A stretch of DNA of 64,000 nt from assembly GCF_001648895.1 (NCBI RefSeq), contig NZ_LXUF01000001.1, forward strand, positions 1,533,726-1,597,725, given 5' to 3'. Source of the DNA: Methylovorus sp. MM2 (lineage in GTDB: Bacteria; Pseudomonadota; Gammaproteobacteria; Burkholderiales; Methylophilaceae). The position numbers and the translations under genes were made by a program. Positions within the stretch are counted from its first letter, which is position 1. Every line of letters starts with the position of its first letter. Positions 9,663-19,251 of the stretch are shown piece by piece. Under the pieces are notes generated by a model. The model did no database searches and had not been told where the DNA came from. It saw only the letters and a program-made list of their open reading frames with translations.

Positions 9663-11554
9663 GAAAAGTCTTTGCTGTATGGCTTAACTTGGTGTTCTTA
9701 TTTATCTGCGCTACGGTTCAAGCAGAAGAACCATTCCATTTCACTAGTGCCGATTTTGCACAAACCAGTGATGGCAGTTTTGCGGAACCAGAAAGAACAT
9801 TGGATGCTAAGGTTGAGCGTTTAGACTGGCAGCAGACCGATCTACCCAGTGTTGTCGCCAGACAAGTCGTCCCAACGAAGAACCACTTTGAGAAACATAT
9901 CAGTACGAGCTGGTATCGGCTGCGCCACATAGCGTCCAGTGAAACTGGCTCAGATGATCCTTTGTATCTTTACATCCCGCGCTGGCAAACCATAGGCAAG
10001 ATCGCGATTTATGCCAATAATGCACTGGTCTTTAAATCTGAGGGTGGCCCCATGTGGAATGGGTATAACCACCCTGTATGGGTGAACCTTGATGCGGCTT
10101 TACCAAATGCTGTTCAACTCAACGATGTGACCATCCGTATCGATCACCTGACGACTGCTGGCAGCGCATTATCTTCAGTGTGGGTAGGCCCTAAAAGCAG
10201 TTTGGGCCTCAAACACAGTACCCGCTCGTTCCTGCAGAACAAGTTCATAGAGATCGCCAGCAGCGCCTTCTTACTCATCGGTTTCTTCTCTCTGGCCTTA
10301 TGGTTCAAACACCGTCAAGAATCGATCTACCTCTTGTTCACGTTGTCCTCAGTATTGTCTTACCTGAGATGTATGCAATATTTCGTGGGGGCGGAGCCCC
10401 TTTATATTCCTGAAGTATGGTTCACATGGGTCAATATCAATGCCAGTGGATGGCTCACGCTTGTACTGTATTTCTTTTGTATTAGATTACACGGCAGACG
10501 CTACCCCAAGATAGAGCTAACTTGTATCGCTTTAATGGCAATGGTCAGTATAGTGACCTTGCCGGCATTGGGTATCTTCGCAGACATGGGGATCATCATC
10601 TCGTTCGTGAACCTGATTATGTTTGCCGAGCTTGTATTTATATCAGGGCTGATGATCTTCGCTTCATGGAAGAGTCAATCACGTGACGGGATGATCCTAT
10701 CGCTTCTCTTTATCCTCAATGTACCTCTAGTCATCTATGACCTCTTATTGCAGAACTATCAGATCAACATCGAGAATATCTATCTGCTGCCTTACACCAC
10801 ATTAGGTCCGTTATTCGTTTTGATCGTCATTATCAACAGAAGATATACCGCAGCGTTGATTGGGGTGGCAGATGCCAACAGAATATTAGAGCGCCGTTTG
10901 GAAGAAAGAGAAGCTGAACTAAAGCAAAGCCATTCACGATTAAAAGAAATAGAGCTTCGTCAAGCCGTTAGTGAAGAGAGACAAAGACTAGTACGAGATA
11001 TGCATGATGGATTAGGCTCGACACTGGTCAGTGCATTGACCGTGGCTGAGCGTGGAAAGATAGATGCAGAACAGATTGCTGAAATCCTGCATGAATGTAT
11101 CGATGACCTGAAACTGACCTTAGACTCTTTGGAGTCTGTGGATACAGATATCCTGTTGATGCTTGCGACACTTCGTTACCGATTAGAACCAAGGCTTAAT
11201 CAGGCCGGAATCACGTTGGATTGGCAAGTCGTCGAGCTTCCCAAGTTGGATTGGCTGATGCCGACAGATGCCTTACAAATACTACGCATTCTGCAAGAGA
11301 TATTTACCAATATCCTCAAGCATTCAGGTGCGACAAAGATTCGGGTTTCTACGGGATCGACTCAAGACAAAGTCAGCATAGAGATCAGTGACAATGGAAA
11401 AGGCTTTGATGCTGAACAAGTGATTTCTGGTCGGGGGCTGGTCAATCTGAAGAAAAGAACAGAAGCACTAAAAGGTGTGATCTTCTGGAGCTCAAAAGGC
11501 GGTGGAACCTTAGTAAGACTTACCTTAAGGTCTTCTGATCAAGAGTCTAGTTAA
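9659..11554 (+). CDS. 7TMR-DISM sensor histidine kinase
   Basis: A 631-residue membrane sensor kinase, partner of the NarL-type regulator it overlaps. A signal peptide (1-22) precedes a periplasmic domain of the 7TMR-DISM extracellular type (about 25-180), then seven transmembrane segments (about 190-400), a short coiled coil (EERLEEREAELKQSHSRL) and a HisKA_3 dimerisation domain with phospho-acceptor His449 in DMHDGLGS. The HATPase domain has N-box (EIFTNILKHSG) and G-box (DNGKGF, GRGLVNL) motifs intact. DISM sensor domains bind carbohydrate-like or other small ligands in the families studied; the signal here is unknown. Confidence 0.88.
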   Translation: MRKVFAVWLNLVFLFICATVQAEEPFHFTSADFAQTSDGSFAEPERTLDAKVERLDWQQTDLPSVVARQVVPTKNHFEKHISTSWYRLRHIASSETGSDDPLYLYIPRWQTIGKIAIYANNALVFKSEGGPMWNGYNHPVWVNLDAALPNAVQLNDVTIRIDHLTTAGSALSSVWVGPKSSLGLKHSTRSFLQNKFIEIASSAFLLIGFFSLALWFKHRQESIYLLFTLSSVLSYLRCMQYFVGAEPLYIPEVWFTWVNINASGWLTLVLYFFCIRLHGRRYPKIELTCIALMAMVSIVTLPALGIFADMGIIISFVNLIMFAELVFISGLMIFASWKSQSRDGMILSLLFILNVPLVIYDLLLQNYQINIENIYLLPYTTLGPLFVLIVIINRRYTAALIGVADANRILERRLEEREAELKQSHSRLKEIELRQAVSEERQRLVRDMHDGLGSTLVSALTVAERGKIDAEQIAEILHECIDDLKLTLDSLESVDTDILLMLATLRYRLEPRLNQAGITLDWQVVELPKLDWLMPTDALQILRILQEIFTNILKHSGATKIRVSTGSTQDKVSIEISDNGKGFDAEQVISGRGLVNLKKRTEALKGVIFWSSKGGGTLVRLTLRSSDQESS

Positions 11555-11788
11555 GCTTAAAATCATTAGTTGTTTATCAGTATTTGCGGTCGACTTTGGC
11601 AATAGTTGATGTCCAAAGGTATCAGTTTCTGGGAATCACCTAAATGCCGCCAAACACAGCTTAAGGCTTAAACTCGTTCAATTCTGGCACATGATGCTAA
11701 AATGCACGAATTAAGCACTATTCATTTTGCGCATGGCGCAGCAAGCACTATGCGATACTCATTCGTTACTATCGGCGGTTAATACATT

Positions 11789-12709
11789 ATGGCAATCCAG
11801 TGGTATCCGGGGCATATGACCTCGGCGCGCAAAAAAGCCGCCGAAACAATGGAATACATCGATGTCGTTATCGAAGTGCTGGATGCACGTGTGCCAGAAG
11901 CAAGCCATAATCCGCTGATTGAAGAGATGCGGCTTTTTCGCCAGCGCCCTAATCTCAAGATACTTAACAAGGCAGACCTTGCTGACCCAGCGGTAACACA
12001 AGCTTGGCTCAATCACTTCAATAAGCAGCCGGGCGTCAAAGCCGTCGCGCTTTCATGTAAAAAACCGGGTGACGCTAATAAGATACCCGCTTTATGTAAA
12101 GCGCTAGCACCGCACCGTGACTCCCCTATCAAACCCTTGCGTATGATGATTATGGGCATCCCGAACGTTGGGAAATCAACGCTGATGAATGCCCTGCTCA
12201 ACCGCCGCATCGCCAAGGTTGGTGATGAACCTGCCGTGACCAAATCGCAGCAGCGCTTTGAGCTTAATCCACTGATGAGCATTACCGATACACCGGGCAT
12301 GATGTGGCCAAAGATCAAATATGAGAGCGATGGCTATATGCTGGCAGCCAGCCATGCTATTGGCCGCAATGCGGTGATTGATGAAGATGTCGCACTATTT
12401 CTCGGCAGTGTACTGCTTGAAAACTACCCTACTCTTCTGAATGCGCGCTATAAGATCGATGTGAGCAATATGGATAATGTCGATCTATTAGAAGCCATTG
12501 CCAAACGCCGCGGATTCCGTCTAAAAGGTAATGAAGTCGATATTGAAAAGACGGCCATGACATTGCTCGTGGATTACCGCTCAGGTGCATTAGGCCGCGT
12601 AAGCCTTGAGACGCCAGAAAGTCGGCTGACCATGATGGCAAATGCCGAGCAGATCGCTAACGAGGTCGCAGAGACTCAGGCAGATGAAGATAAAGCCGAT
12701 ATCGAGTAA
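11789..12709 (+). CDS. rbgA: Ribosome biogenesis GTPase YlqF/RbgA
   Basis: A 306-residue circularly permuted GTPase. The family start MAIQWYPGHM is followed by the G4 motif NKAD (about 59-62), then G1 (GIPNVGKST, about 122-130) and G3 (DTPG). A C-terminal ANTAR-like RNA-binding region follows. In Bacillus the family matures the 50S subunit; in Proteobacteria the ortholog is widespread. No operon partner is obvious: 234 bases without a gene precede it and 73 bases follow it before the KdpD-like kinase gene. Confidence 0.9.
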   Translation: MAIQWYPGHMTSARKKAAETMEYIDVVIEVLDARVPEASHNPLIEEMRLFRQRPNLKILNKADLADPAVTQAWLNHFNKQPGVKAVALSCKKPGDANKIPALCKALAPHRDSPIKPLRMMIMGIPNVGKSTLMNALLNRRIAKVGDEPAVTKSQQRFELNPLMSITDTPGMMWPKIKYESDGYMLAASHAIGRNAVIDEDVALFLGSVLLENYPTLLNARYKIDVSNMDNVDLLEAIAKRRGFRLKGNEVDIEKTAMTLLVDYRSGALGRVSLETPESRLTMMANAEQIANEVAETQADEDKADIE

Positions 12710-12782
12710 TTAAAATCCTGCTGATTGCATATTTACGCCATTGATATACGAAAAGATTTATCCTGATACATAAGGAAAAATC

Positions 12783-14264
12783 TTGCCAAAACCATTCATT
12801 AAATCGATTCTTGCACTGACCACCTTCGCTGTAGCGACGGCGGTAAGCTATCGCTTTTTTGATACTATCGATATCACTGGCATCACCATGCTCTACCTGC
12901 TGGTAGTGGTATTTAATGCATATTTTCTTGGCTTTTTCTTTTCACTTGCGACAGCTATCAGTGCGTTCATCGCGATCAACTTCCTATTCATAGCCCCGCA
13001 ATACACCTTACATATCGCAAGCCCGCATTCATGGGTGGCGCTGATTAGCTTCATGATGGTCTCAGTCGTGATATCGTCCCTGCTTAAACGTTTGCAGGCT
13101 GAGACGAATAAAGCCTTGAATGCGAAACGGCGCGTGCAATTCTCAAAAGAGCTCATTGAGCATATCGCTACAAGCACCAATATTAACGAACTACTAAATA
13201 CCAGTAGCCGATTGATCCAGCAGTTCTTCAACAAACCGACGGCCATTGCACAAATACAATCAGACCTGTCTTATCTCATTACGCATCACCACCAGCTAAC
13301 AGCACAACCTGATAAAGAAGCGCTGGAATGGGTGGCAGAAACGGGTAAAGTCATCGGCCCGCATACGGACAACTGGCCCGACTCACACTGCTGGATCATC
13401 CCGTTTGACCGCCTGCCAAGCAAAGCACCAGTAATGGTGATTGGCGATATAGATGCCAGTAGCCCAGACGAGTTATTAGGCGACTTAAAAGGCCATGCCG
13501 ACCAGATATATGCAGTTTACCAGCGGCTTATCCATCTTGAACAATCACGGCAAGCAGAGCTGATCGCACAAGAGGAATCCATACAGAATGCGTTGTTGGC
13601 TTCTATCTCCCATGACATGCGTACGCCTTTGACGGCTATCTTAGGTGCCGCCACCAGCCTAAGCACTCAAGGTAAGTTATTAAGTACGGAGGAACACCAA
13701 CGCCTGCTTGGCTCGATCGCCTCAGAAGCAAGACATTTAAGCACTTCTACCGAGAATATTCTGGCGCTTGTGCAGCTCGAATCCGCGCAATCGATGCATA
13801 TAGCACTGGATTGGCAATCCCCCGAGGAGATCATTGGCACGTTGCTCGCCCGCTATCGCGAACGCGACAACACAAAAGCCATTGCGACAGACATCAAGAC
13901 ATTTTCGTTGATCAAGGCAAATGCCACGTTACTCTCTCAGGCATTAGCGAATCTTATGGACAATGCTTTGGTAGCTCACCAAGGTAAAGAGCCCATCATG
14001 GTCTGTGTTAAAGAGTCGAATCAGACGATCAGCGTTAGCGTTAAAGACCGTGGTACAGGCTTTAGCCGCGAGTTTTCTGCCAACGATATCAAGAAATTCA
14101 GCCAGCGCGATAAAAACAGTAAAGGTTTTGGACTCGGCCTCGCCATCGTGCAGGCGATCGCACATAAGCACAAAGCTAGGCTTACGATAGAAAATCGAGA
14201 GGGTGGCGGCAGTAAAGTAGCGCTGATATTCCCTGCTGAATCACTGATGCAAGCTTCTGATTGA
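12783..14264 (+). CDS. KdpD-like sensor histidine kinase lacking the KdpD/Usp N-terminal domains
   Basis: A 493-residue kinase that begins directly with the DUF4118 four-helix membrane domain of KdpD (about 8-105), then a GAF-like linker (about 120-250), HisKA with His277 in SISHDMRTPL, and HATPase (DNALVAHQG, DRGTGFS, GFGLGLAI). KdpD proteins of E. coli type carry about 370 extra N-terminal residues (KdpD and UspA-like domains); these are missing. The start is TTG at 12783 with AAGGA upstream. It overlaps the regulator gene by 4 bases and leads to the K+ transporter kup, so potassium or ionic-stress sensing is inferred. Confidence 0.88.
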   Translation: MPKPFIKSILALTTFAVATAVSYRFFDTIDITGITMLYLLVVVFNAYFLGFFFSLATAISAFIAINFLFIAPQYTLHIASPHSWVALISFMMVSVVISSLLKRLQAETNKALNAKRRVQFSKELIEHIATSTNINELLNTSSRLIQQFFNKPTAIAQIQSDLSYLITHHHQLTAQPDKEALEWVAETGKVIGPHTDNWPDSHCWIIPFDRLPSKAPVMVIGDIDASSPDELLGDLKGHADQIYAVYQRLIHLEQSRQAELIAQEESIQNALLASISHDMRTPLTAILGAATSLSTQGKLLSTEEHQRLLGSIASEARHLSTSTENILALVQLESAQSMHIALDWQSPEEIIGTLLARYRERDNTKAIATDIKTFSLIKANATLLSQALANLMDNALVAHQGKEPIMVCVKESNQTISVSVKDRGTGFSREFSANDIKKFSQRDKNSKGFGLGLAIVQAIAHKHKARLTIENREGGGSKVALIFPAESLMQASD

Positions 14265-14956
14265 TGATGTCTAAACCTACACAGATCATGATCGTTGAAG
14301 ACGATGCCGACATCGGAGAATTCCTCATCGCCAGCCTTAAGGCTGCGGGCTATCAGCCACAGTGGAAAAAGAATCTCACCGATGCAAAAATAGCATTTGA
14401 TAGCGAAAAGCCTGCACTGATTATTTTAGATCTCACCCTACCAGATGGTGACGGACGCGATTTTATAACTGATATCCGCGTACATTCCGATGTCCCTATT
14501 ATCGTGTTATCTGCCCGCCAGTCAGAACAGGAGAAAGTCGCCTGCTTCACATTGGGCGCAGATGATTATCTATCGAAGCCTTTTGGTGTCAATGAGTTGC
14601 TCGCCCGTGTCATGGTGGCATTAAAACGCACGACGATGATGTCGTTACGTGACCATATCTACTCAGTGGATGGCTTAGTCATCGATAGTCAAAATAGCAC
14701 GGTAAGCCTAAGTGGCATGGCGCTGCACTTAACGCCGCTGGAATTCAAACTGTTGTTCACCTTGGTTAAAAAACCGGGCAAGGTTTTTACACACCGACAA
14801 CTCCTTACTGAAGTCTGGGGGGCTGAATATGTTGATGATACGCACTATCTGCGCATTCACATGGGCCGTTTGCGCGCCAAGATAGAAGCAGACCCTGCAA
14901 CCCCTAGATTCATCATCACAGAACTAGGTATAGGTTATCGATTAGCACCGAATTAA
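14261..14956 (+). CDS. KdpE-like response regulator (OmpR family)
   Basis: A 231-residue regulator with a receiver domain (acidic residues VEDDAD at about 12-17, phosphoacceptor Asp in LILDLTLPDGDG, conserved Lys in DYLSKPFG) and an OmpR-type winged helix at about 135-230 (TPLEFKLLFTLVKKPGKVFTHRQLL, RIHMGRLRAKIE). It closely resembles KdpE. It overlaps the kinase gene by 4 bases and ends 76 bases before kup. There is no kdpFABC operon in the window, so kup itself is the obvious candidate target. Confidence 0.88.
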   Translation: MMMSKPTQIMIVEDDADIGEFLIASLKAAGYQPQWKKNLTDAKIAFDSEKPALIILDLTLPDGDGRDFITDIRVHSDVPIIVLSARQSEQEKVACFTLGADDYLSKPFGVNELLARVMVALKRTTMMSLRDHIYSVDGLVIDSQNSTVSLSGMALHLTPLEFKLLFTLVKKPGKVFTHRQLLTEVWGAEYVDDTHYLRIHMGRLRAKIEADPATPRFIITELGIGYRLAPN

Positions 14957-15032
14957 TATGGATAGCGAATGTTTATGCGTTTGATATACGCCACTTGTTT
15001 TAATGGCTTGTCTCATTATTTCAAGGCTTATC

Positions 15033-16910
15033 ATGAATACAGATATTCGTTCCAAAAGTATCGCAGCACTCACCTTGGGGGCCATCGGAGTTGTGTTCGG
15101 TGACATCGGCACCAGCCCGCTTTATACCGTCAAGGAGATATTCAGTGAATCCACTGGTATAGCACTTACTCAGGCCAATATCGTCGGTGCCATCTCTGCC
15201 ATATTCTGGGCATTGATGCTGGTGGTCACCCTTAAATATGTCATTTTGATATTACGCGCGGATAACCGTGGTGAAGGCGGCATCATGGCCTTGCTAACGC
15301 TCGCATTATCAGGTGCAGCACATAGCGCAAGGCGTAAAAAATGGTTGCTAATGCTAGGCGCCTTAGGTGCAGCGCTATTTTATGGTGATAGCATCATCAC
15401 ACCTGCCATTTCAGTGCTCTCAGCAGTCGAGGGCATCGAAGTCGTCACACCTACGCTCAAAGACTACGTCATCCCCATTTCAGTGCTGATATTGGCGAGC
15501 CTTTTCGTGTTTCAACGATTTGGCACAAACGCGGTCGGCAAGCTATTCGGCCCCATCATCGTCATCTGGTTCGGTGTGCTTGGCGCTATCGGCGTATGGC
15601 ACATTGGCCACAACCCTGAGATTCTTCAGGCATTAAATCCAGTGAACGCATACCACTTCCTAGCAGCACGTGGCGCAGGTGTGTTCCTTGCAGTTGGCGC
15701 GGTCTTGCTTGCTATCACAGGGGCTGAAGCGCTTTATGCAGACTTGGGGCATTTTGGTAAACCTGCCATTCGCTATGCATGGAGTCTATTCGTCTTACCT
15801 GGGTTGGCACTTAACTACCTTGGTCAAGGTGCATTGCTACTGAGTACACCGGAAGCAGTCAGTAACCCTTTCTATTTGTCTTTCCCGCAAGAGTTACTGA
15901 TTCCTGCTGTGCTATTGGCCACTATGGCGACGATTATCGCATCTCAAGCGGTGATATCGGGCGCTTACTCCATCACCCAGCAAGCGATACAGCTAGGTTT
16001 TCTACCTAGAATGCGCATATTGCATACATCGGTCACAGAATCCGGCCAGATCTACATGCCGGGGGTGAATTGGTTATTACTAATAGCCGTTGTCACCGCG
16101 ACGATTGCTTTTCAATCATCATCAGCCTTGGCAGCAGCTTACGGTATCGCAGTCACTGGCACCATGCTCATTACTACTATCCTTGCTTATTTTGTATTAC
16201 GTCATCACTGGAAATGGCCATTGCCCGCAGTAATGCTAACGACAGGATTCCTGATATTGCTTGATAGCCTCTTGCTAGTATCATCCTCTGTGAAGTTCAT
16301 GAATGGTGGATGGTTCCCTATCGCCCTAGCCTGCTTGATCGTGCTTATTATGTGGACATGGAAACAAGGCCGCGAGATATTGATGCTGCATATTCGCGAC
16401 AACGACCCCAAGCTTGTAGATTTCGTGAAGAATATGGAGCATAGCAACATCCATATCGTGCCGCGCACTGCTGTATTTTTAGTGTCAGATCCAACAACGG
16501 CGCCACAGGCTTTGCTACATAACATGAAACATAACCATGTATTACATGAGCAAAACCTCATCGTCACCGTGACATTCAAAGATATCCCGAATGTCCCAGC
16601 AGATGACCGTGTTGATTATGTCAGTATCGGCAAGGGGTTCTGGCAAGTCTCCCTCAATTACGGCTTCATGGATAACCCGGATGTGCCTAAAGCATTACTT
16701 AACCTGCATCTACCCAATATCGAATCTAACCCGTTTGGCACATCTTATTTCATCAGTCGCGAGATCATCGTGCCAAGCCAAGGTGGCAAGATGCCAAAAT
16801 GGCAAGATAAATTATTCTCTATGATGTCGCGCAATGCAGGCAGTGTGATTAGTTATTTCAATATACCGAGTAACAGCGTAATCGAGCTAGGCTCGCGGGT
16901 ACATATTTAG
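15033..16910 (+). CDS. kup: Low-affinity K+ uptake protein Kup
   Basis: A 625-residue potassium/proton symporter of the KUP/HAK/KT family. The hallmark start (ALTLGAIGVVFGDIGTSPLYTVKEIF) and about 12 transmembrane segments are followed by a cytoplasmic C-terminal domain of about 160 residues. I chose the ATG at 15033 because the family normally starts just before this motif; the in-frame ATG at 15003 has no ribosome site. It follows a KdpD/KdpE-like pair on the same strand, suggesting co-regulation. Confidence 0.93.
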   Translation: MNTDIRSKSIAALTLGAIGVVFGDIGTSPLYTVKEIFSESTGIALTQANIVGAISAIFWALMLVVTLKYVILILRADNRGEGGIMALLTLALSGAAHSARRKKWLLMLGALGAALFYGDSIITPAISVLSAVEGIEVVTPTLKDYVIPISVLILASLFVFQRFGTNAVGKLFGPIIVIWFGVLGAIGVWHIGHNPEILQALNPVNAYHFLAARGAGVFLAVGAVLLAITGAEALYADLGHFGKPAIRYAWSLFVLPGLALNYLGQGALLLSTPEAVSNPFYLSFPQELLIPAVLLATMATIIASQAVISGAYSITQQAIQLGFLPRMRILHTSVTESGQIYMPGVNWLLLIAVVTATIAFQSSSALAAAYGIAVTGTMLITTILAYFVLRHHWKWPLPAVMLTTGFLILLDSLLLVSSSVKFMNGGWFPIALACLIVLIMWTWKQGREILMLHIRDNDPKLVDFVKNMEHSNIHIVPRTAVFLVSDPTTAPQALLHNMKHNHVLHEQNLIVTVTFKDIPNVPADDRVDYVSIGKGFWQVSLNYGFMDNPDVPKALLNLHLPNIESNPFGTSYFISREIIVPSQGGKMPKWQDKLFSMMSRNAGSVISYFNIPSNSVIELGSRVHI

Positions 16911-16922
16911 GGCAATTTCACA

Positions 16923-16949
16923 TGCGGGGTAGCGGCCAATTGCCCCGCA
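16923..16949 (+). terminator. Possible hairpin after kup
   Basis: Seven-base GC-rich arms (16923-16929 and 16943-16949) with a 13-base loop lie just after the kup stop. An alternative pairing of GGCAATT (just after the kup stop) with AATTGCC (16938-16944) is possible. There is no T-run, so termination is uncertain. Confidence 0.3.
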
Positions 16950-17111
16950 ACCCAATCGTGGCAAGGGATAGGCACAGACAGGGTTAAGTATATTGATTTG
17001 TTTAGGTTTATTTAAGGATATTCGCTTGCATAATTTCCGTTTTCTGGCATAGAATATCGGTAATTAAAAATTGAACAATTTATTTTTTAGAATTTACCTT
17101 TTGGGGAACTC

Positions 17112-17645
17112 ATGAATTTCAAGTCAATCGCATTATTTAGCAGCTTAGCTGTTGCAAGCATCGGTTCTGCTCCAGCAGTTGCTGAGCCATCATTAAACAG
17201 CATCTTGCAAACAATAGATGCAACAACATGGTCACAAACCACGCTGAGCGCATTGACAAGTTCAAGCTGGAATACTGCAGGTAGCGTGCTTGACTTCACC
17301 TTGGCATCAGAAAACACCAGCAACTATGCGAGCCAGACGTTCAGCATTACTGATGGCAGCACAGGCTCTCTAGTATTTGCAGGTTCTGCTAGCAATGGCG
17401 CAACATACAGCTACACGCTGGCTAACCTGCTTTCATCTATTAACTTCCCGGGTAGCAACTTCAAGGTATATTCAAGTGCAACGGGTCTATATGCTTTTGC
17501 ATATGAAGACTGGTCTGACAACGATTACCAAGACATGGTAGTGTCATTGAGTGTAACGCCTGTACCTGAACCAACAACCTATGCGATGTTATTAGCGGGT
17601 TTGGTTGGCTTGGGCTTTGTAGCCCGCAGAAAGAATCAAGGCTAA
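17112..17645 (+). CDS. PEP-CTERM sorting-domain protein
   Basis: A 177-residue exported protein. A signal peptide (about 1-24, ending AVAE) is followed by a low-complexity Ser/Thr/Asn-rich body and a textbook PEP-CTERM tail: VPEPTTYAMLLAGLVGLGFVARRK, that is the PEP motif, a hydrophobic segment and a basic end. In this system exosortase (EpsH/XrtA type) cleaves near PEP and the protein goes to the cell surface or extracellular matrix. No exosortase gene lies in the window. The gene is alone, with a strong terminator directly behind it. Confidence 0.9.
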   Translation: MNFKSIALFSSLAVASIGSAPAVAEPSLNSILQTIDATTWSQTTLSALTSSSWNTAGSVLDFTLASENTSNYASQTFSITDGSTGSLVFAGSASNGATYSYTLANLLSSINFPGSNFKVYSSATGLYAFAYEDWSDNDYQDMVVSLSVTPVPEPTTYAMLLAGLVGLGFVARRKNQG

Positions 17646-17665
17646 AACGCCACGCTGTAACAAAT

Positions 17666-17696
17666 AAAAGCCTTGCCTAAACAGCAAGGCTTTTTT
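17666..17696. terminator. Bidirectional rho-independent terminator
   Basis: Perfect 11-base arms AAAAGCCTTGC (17666-17676) and GCAAGGCTTTT (17684-17694), a 7-base loop and a T-run to 17696. The A-run on the left arm makes it usable from both sides; it separates the PEP-CTERM gene from the convergent diguanylate cyclase gene. Confidence 0.9.
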
Positions 17697-17733
17697 CTTG
17701 GTCATGCCATTTGTAAAACAAGCCATGATTTAG

Positions 17734-18894
17734 TTAGGCGCGCGAGAAGACGACTTGATTCTTACCTTTCTTCTTAGCTTCATACATAGCCTGATCGGCA
17801 GCGGCCATCAATGATTCATCATCAACGCCATCTACCGGATAACTACTCACCCCGATACTTACGCCAATCAGCTGATGCTCGCCGTTGATGGTAAAAGGCT
17901 GGTTGACGTAACGGATAATCCGATTCGCCAAGCCACCAATTTCACTTGGCATGCTGTAGTTGTTGATCAATACGACAAACTCATCACCACCCGAGCGCGC
18001 CAAAAAGTCTGACTCTCTTAGGGCATCCTTAAAGCGTTCAGTCGCATACTTTAGAGCTTCATCACCACCTTCATGCCCCTGATGATCGTTAATCTGTTTG
18101 AAGCCATCCAGATCCAGATAAAGCAACGAAAATGGCTGGCCGCTACGCCGCGATAAAAATATCTGCCGCTTTAGATAGCTATCGAAATAGCGCCGATTAG
18201 GCAGACCAGTCAGCATATCGTGATAGGCATCATGGCTCATCGCTTCAGCTGTGCTCTGTGAGGTGGCCGCTATCTCAAACAATTTGATGGTCTTACGATA
18301 CCCTGCCACGAACAAGCCTATGATAATAAGCAGCAGTACTGCGGCACCGCCAACCGTCTGCTTCAAAGCACGATGCGAAGCCAAAGTATATGCAGCTTTC
18401 TTCTGCTGCAACTGTGCATCCAACACATTAATCTGCTCATCGATCTTTTGCATGATATTTGCCCCGATTTTGGATGAGTTCAGATGCGGGGCATAAGATC
18501 CCGAATTCATCTCGATCTGGATCGATGTTTCAATCCCCTGCAACTTCACATCGGTAAGTTCACGTATTCTTTTGAAGCCGGGCTGAAGCTCTGGACAGTC
18601 TGCAAGTAAATCAGGTAAAACGGAAAAAATGGCCTCAATTTCCTCACGGCCTTGATTGTAGGCATCGAGAAAGCGGGCATTATTGGTAAGCAGATAACCA
18701 CGCTGCCCGGTCTCAGCACGGATAATCGCTTTATGCAAGTTGAGCACCTGATAACGTAGGCTATCCACCTTATCGCCCTTGCTGTCTATTTGAACAAGGT
18801 GGTAAGAAGCAAAGAACAAGGCCACCAATGCCGCACCAAGCAACAGGGAGGATATGGCAAAAGGCTTTAAGATCGACTGCTTATAATTGAGCAT
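17734..18894 (-). CDS. CHASE3-type membrane diguanylate cyclase
   Basis: A 386-residue enzyme predicted to make c-di-GMP. Two transmembrane segments (about 12-33 and 182-202) flank a periplasmic helical CHASE3-like sensor domain (about 40-180, motif RAETGQRGYLLT). The C-terminal GGDEF domain (about 220-386) has DGFKQIND and the active-site motif SGGDEF. An RESD inhibitory I-site sits exactly five residues before GGDEF, so product inhibition is expected. The gene is monocistronic; the signal sensed is unknown. Confidence 0.9.
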   Translation of the reverse strand: MLNYKQSILKPFAISSLLLGAALVALFFASYHLVQIDSKGDKVDSLRYQVLNLHKAIIRAETGQRGYLLTNNARFLDAYNQGREEIEAIFSVLPDLLADCPELQPGFKRIRELTDVKLQGIETSIQIEMNSGSYAPHLNSSKIGANIMQKIDEQINVLDAQLQQKKAAYTLASHRALKQTVGGAAVLLLIIIGLFVAGYRKTIKLFEIAATSQSTAEAMSHDAYHDMLTGLPNRRYFDSYLKRQIFLSRRSGQPFSLLYLDLDGFKQINDHQGHEGGDEALKYATERFKDALRESDFLARSGGDEFVVLINNYSMPSEIGGLANRIIRYVNQPFTINGEHQLIGVSIGVSSYPVDGVDDESLMAAADQAMYEAKKKGKNQVVFSRA

Positions 18895-19251
18895 TGGTAA
18901 TTATGGACCACTTCTCCAAATCATACGCATATTGTGTATAAGTGAATAGAGAGTTGCTTTGCCATGCGAATTAAACCGACCACATGATAAATATTGTTAC
19001 GCTTGAATACAACGCTAACTAATTGTAAATAATAGTCATTATTTTATTCATGAATAGTTCGGCAAAGCTCACCATATTAGTCTAGCTGGCATCACGGAGC
19101 GGTTAAAGCTAAACTGATGGCTGTATTTTATATCTGTAGAAACAACATATCTGTAAAACGAGACCGCTAGATATTTCTGGTCGCCGCTGGTTTGCTCACC
19201 ACTAGTTTGCAGAGACTGTTTAACCCACCTAGAATCGAACCCACTAAGCAT
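18895..19251. other. Intergenic region without a recognised gene
   Basis: The 357 bases between the diguanylate cyclase and rep genes (transcribed away from each other) contain no convincing ORF. A loose direct repeat of ATATCTGTA (around 19130 and 19147) is visible, and presumably both promoters lie here. I see no RNA gene. Confidence 0.4.

Noticed and set aside
17052-17072. Sigma-54-like TGGCAT in front of the PEP-CTERM gene
   Set aside because: The GG is there but the -12 GC is not at the ten-base distance (CG instead), so it does not meet the -24/-12 rule.
19221-19250. GAATCGAACCC resembling a tRNA T-loop before rep
   Set aside because: The flanking bases cannot form a T-stem or an acceptor stem, and no other tRNA arm is present.
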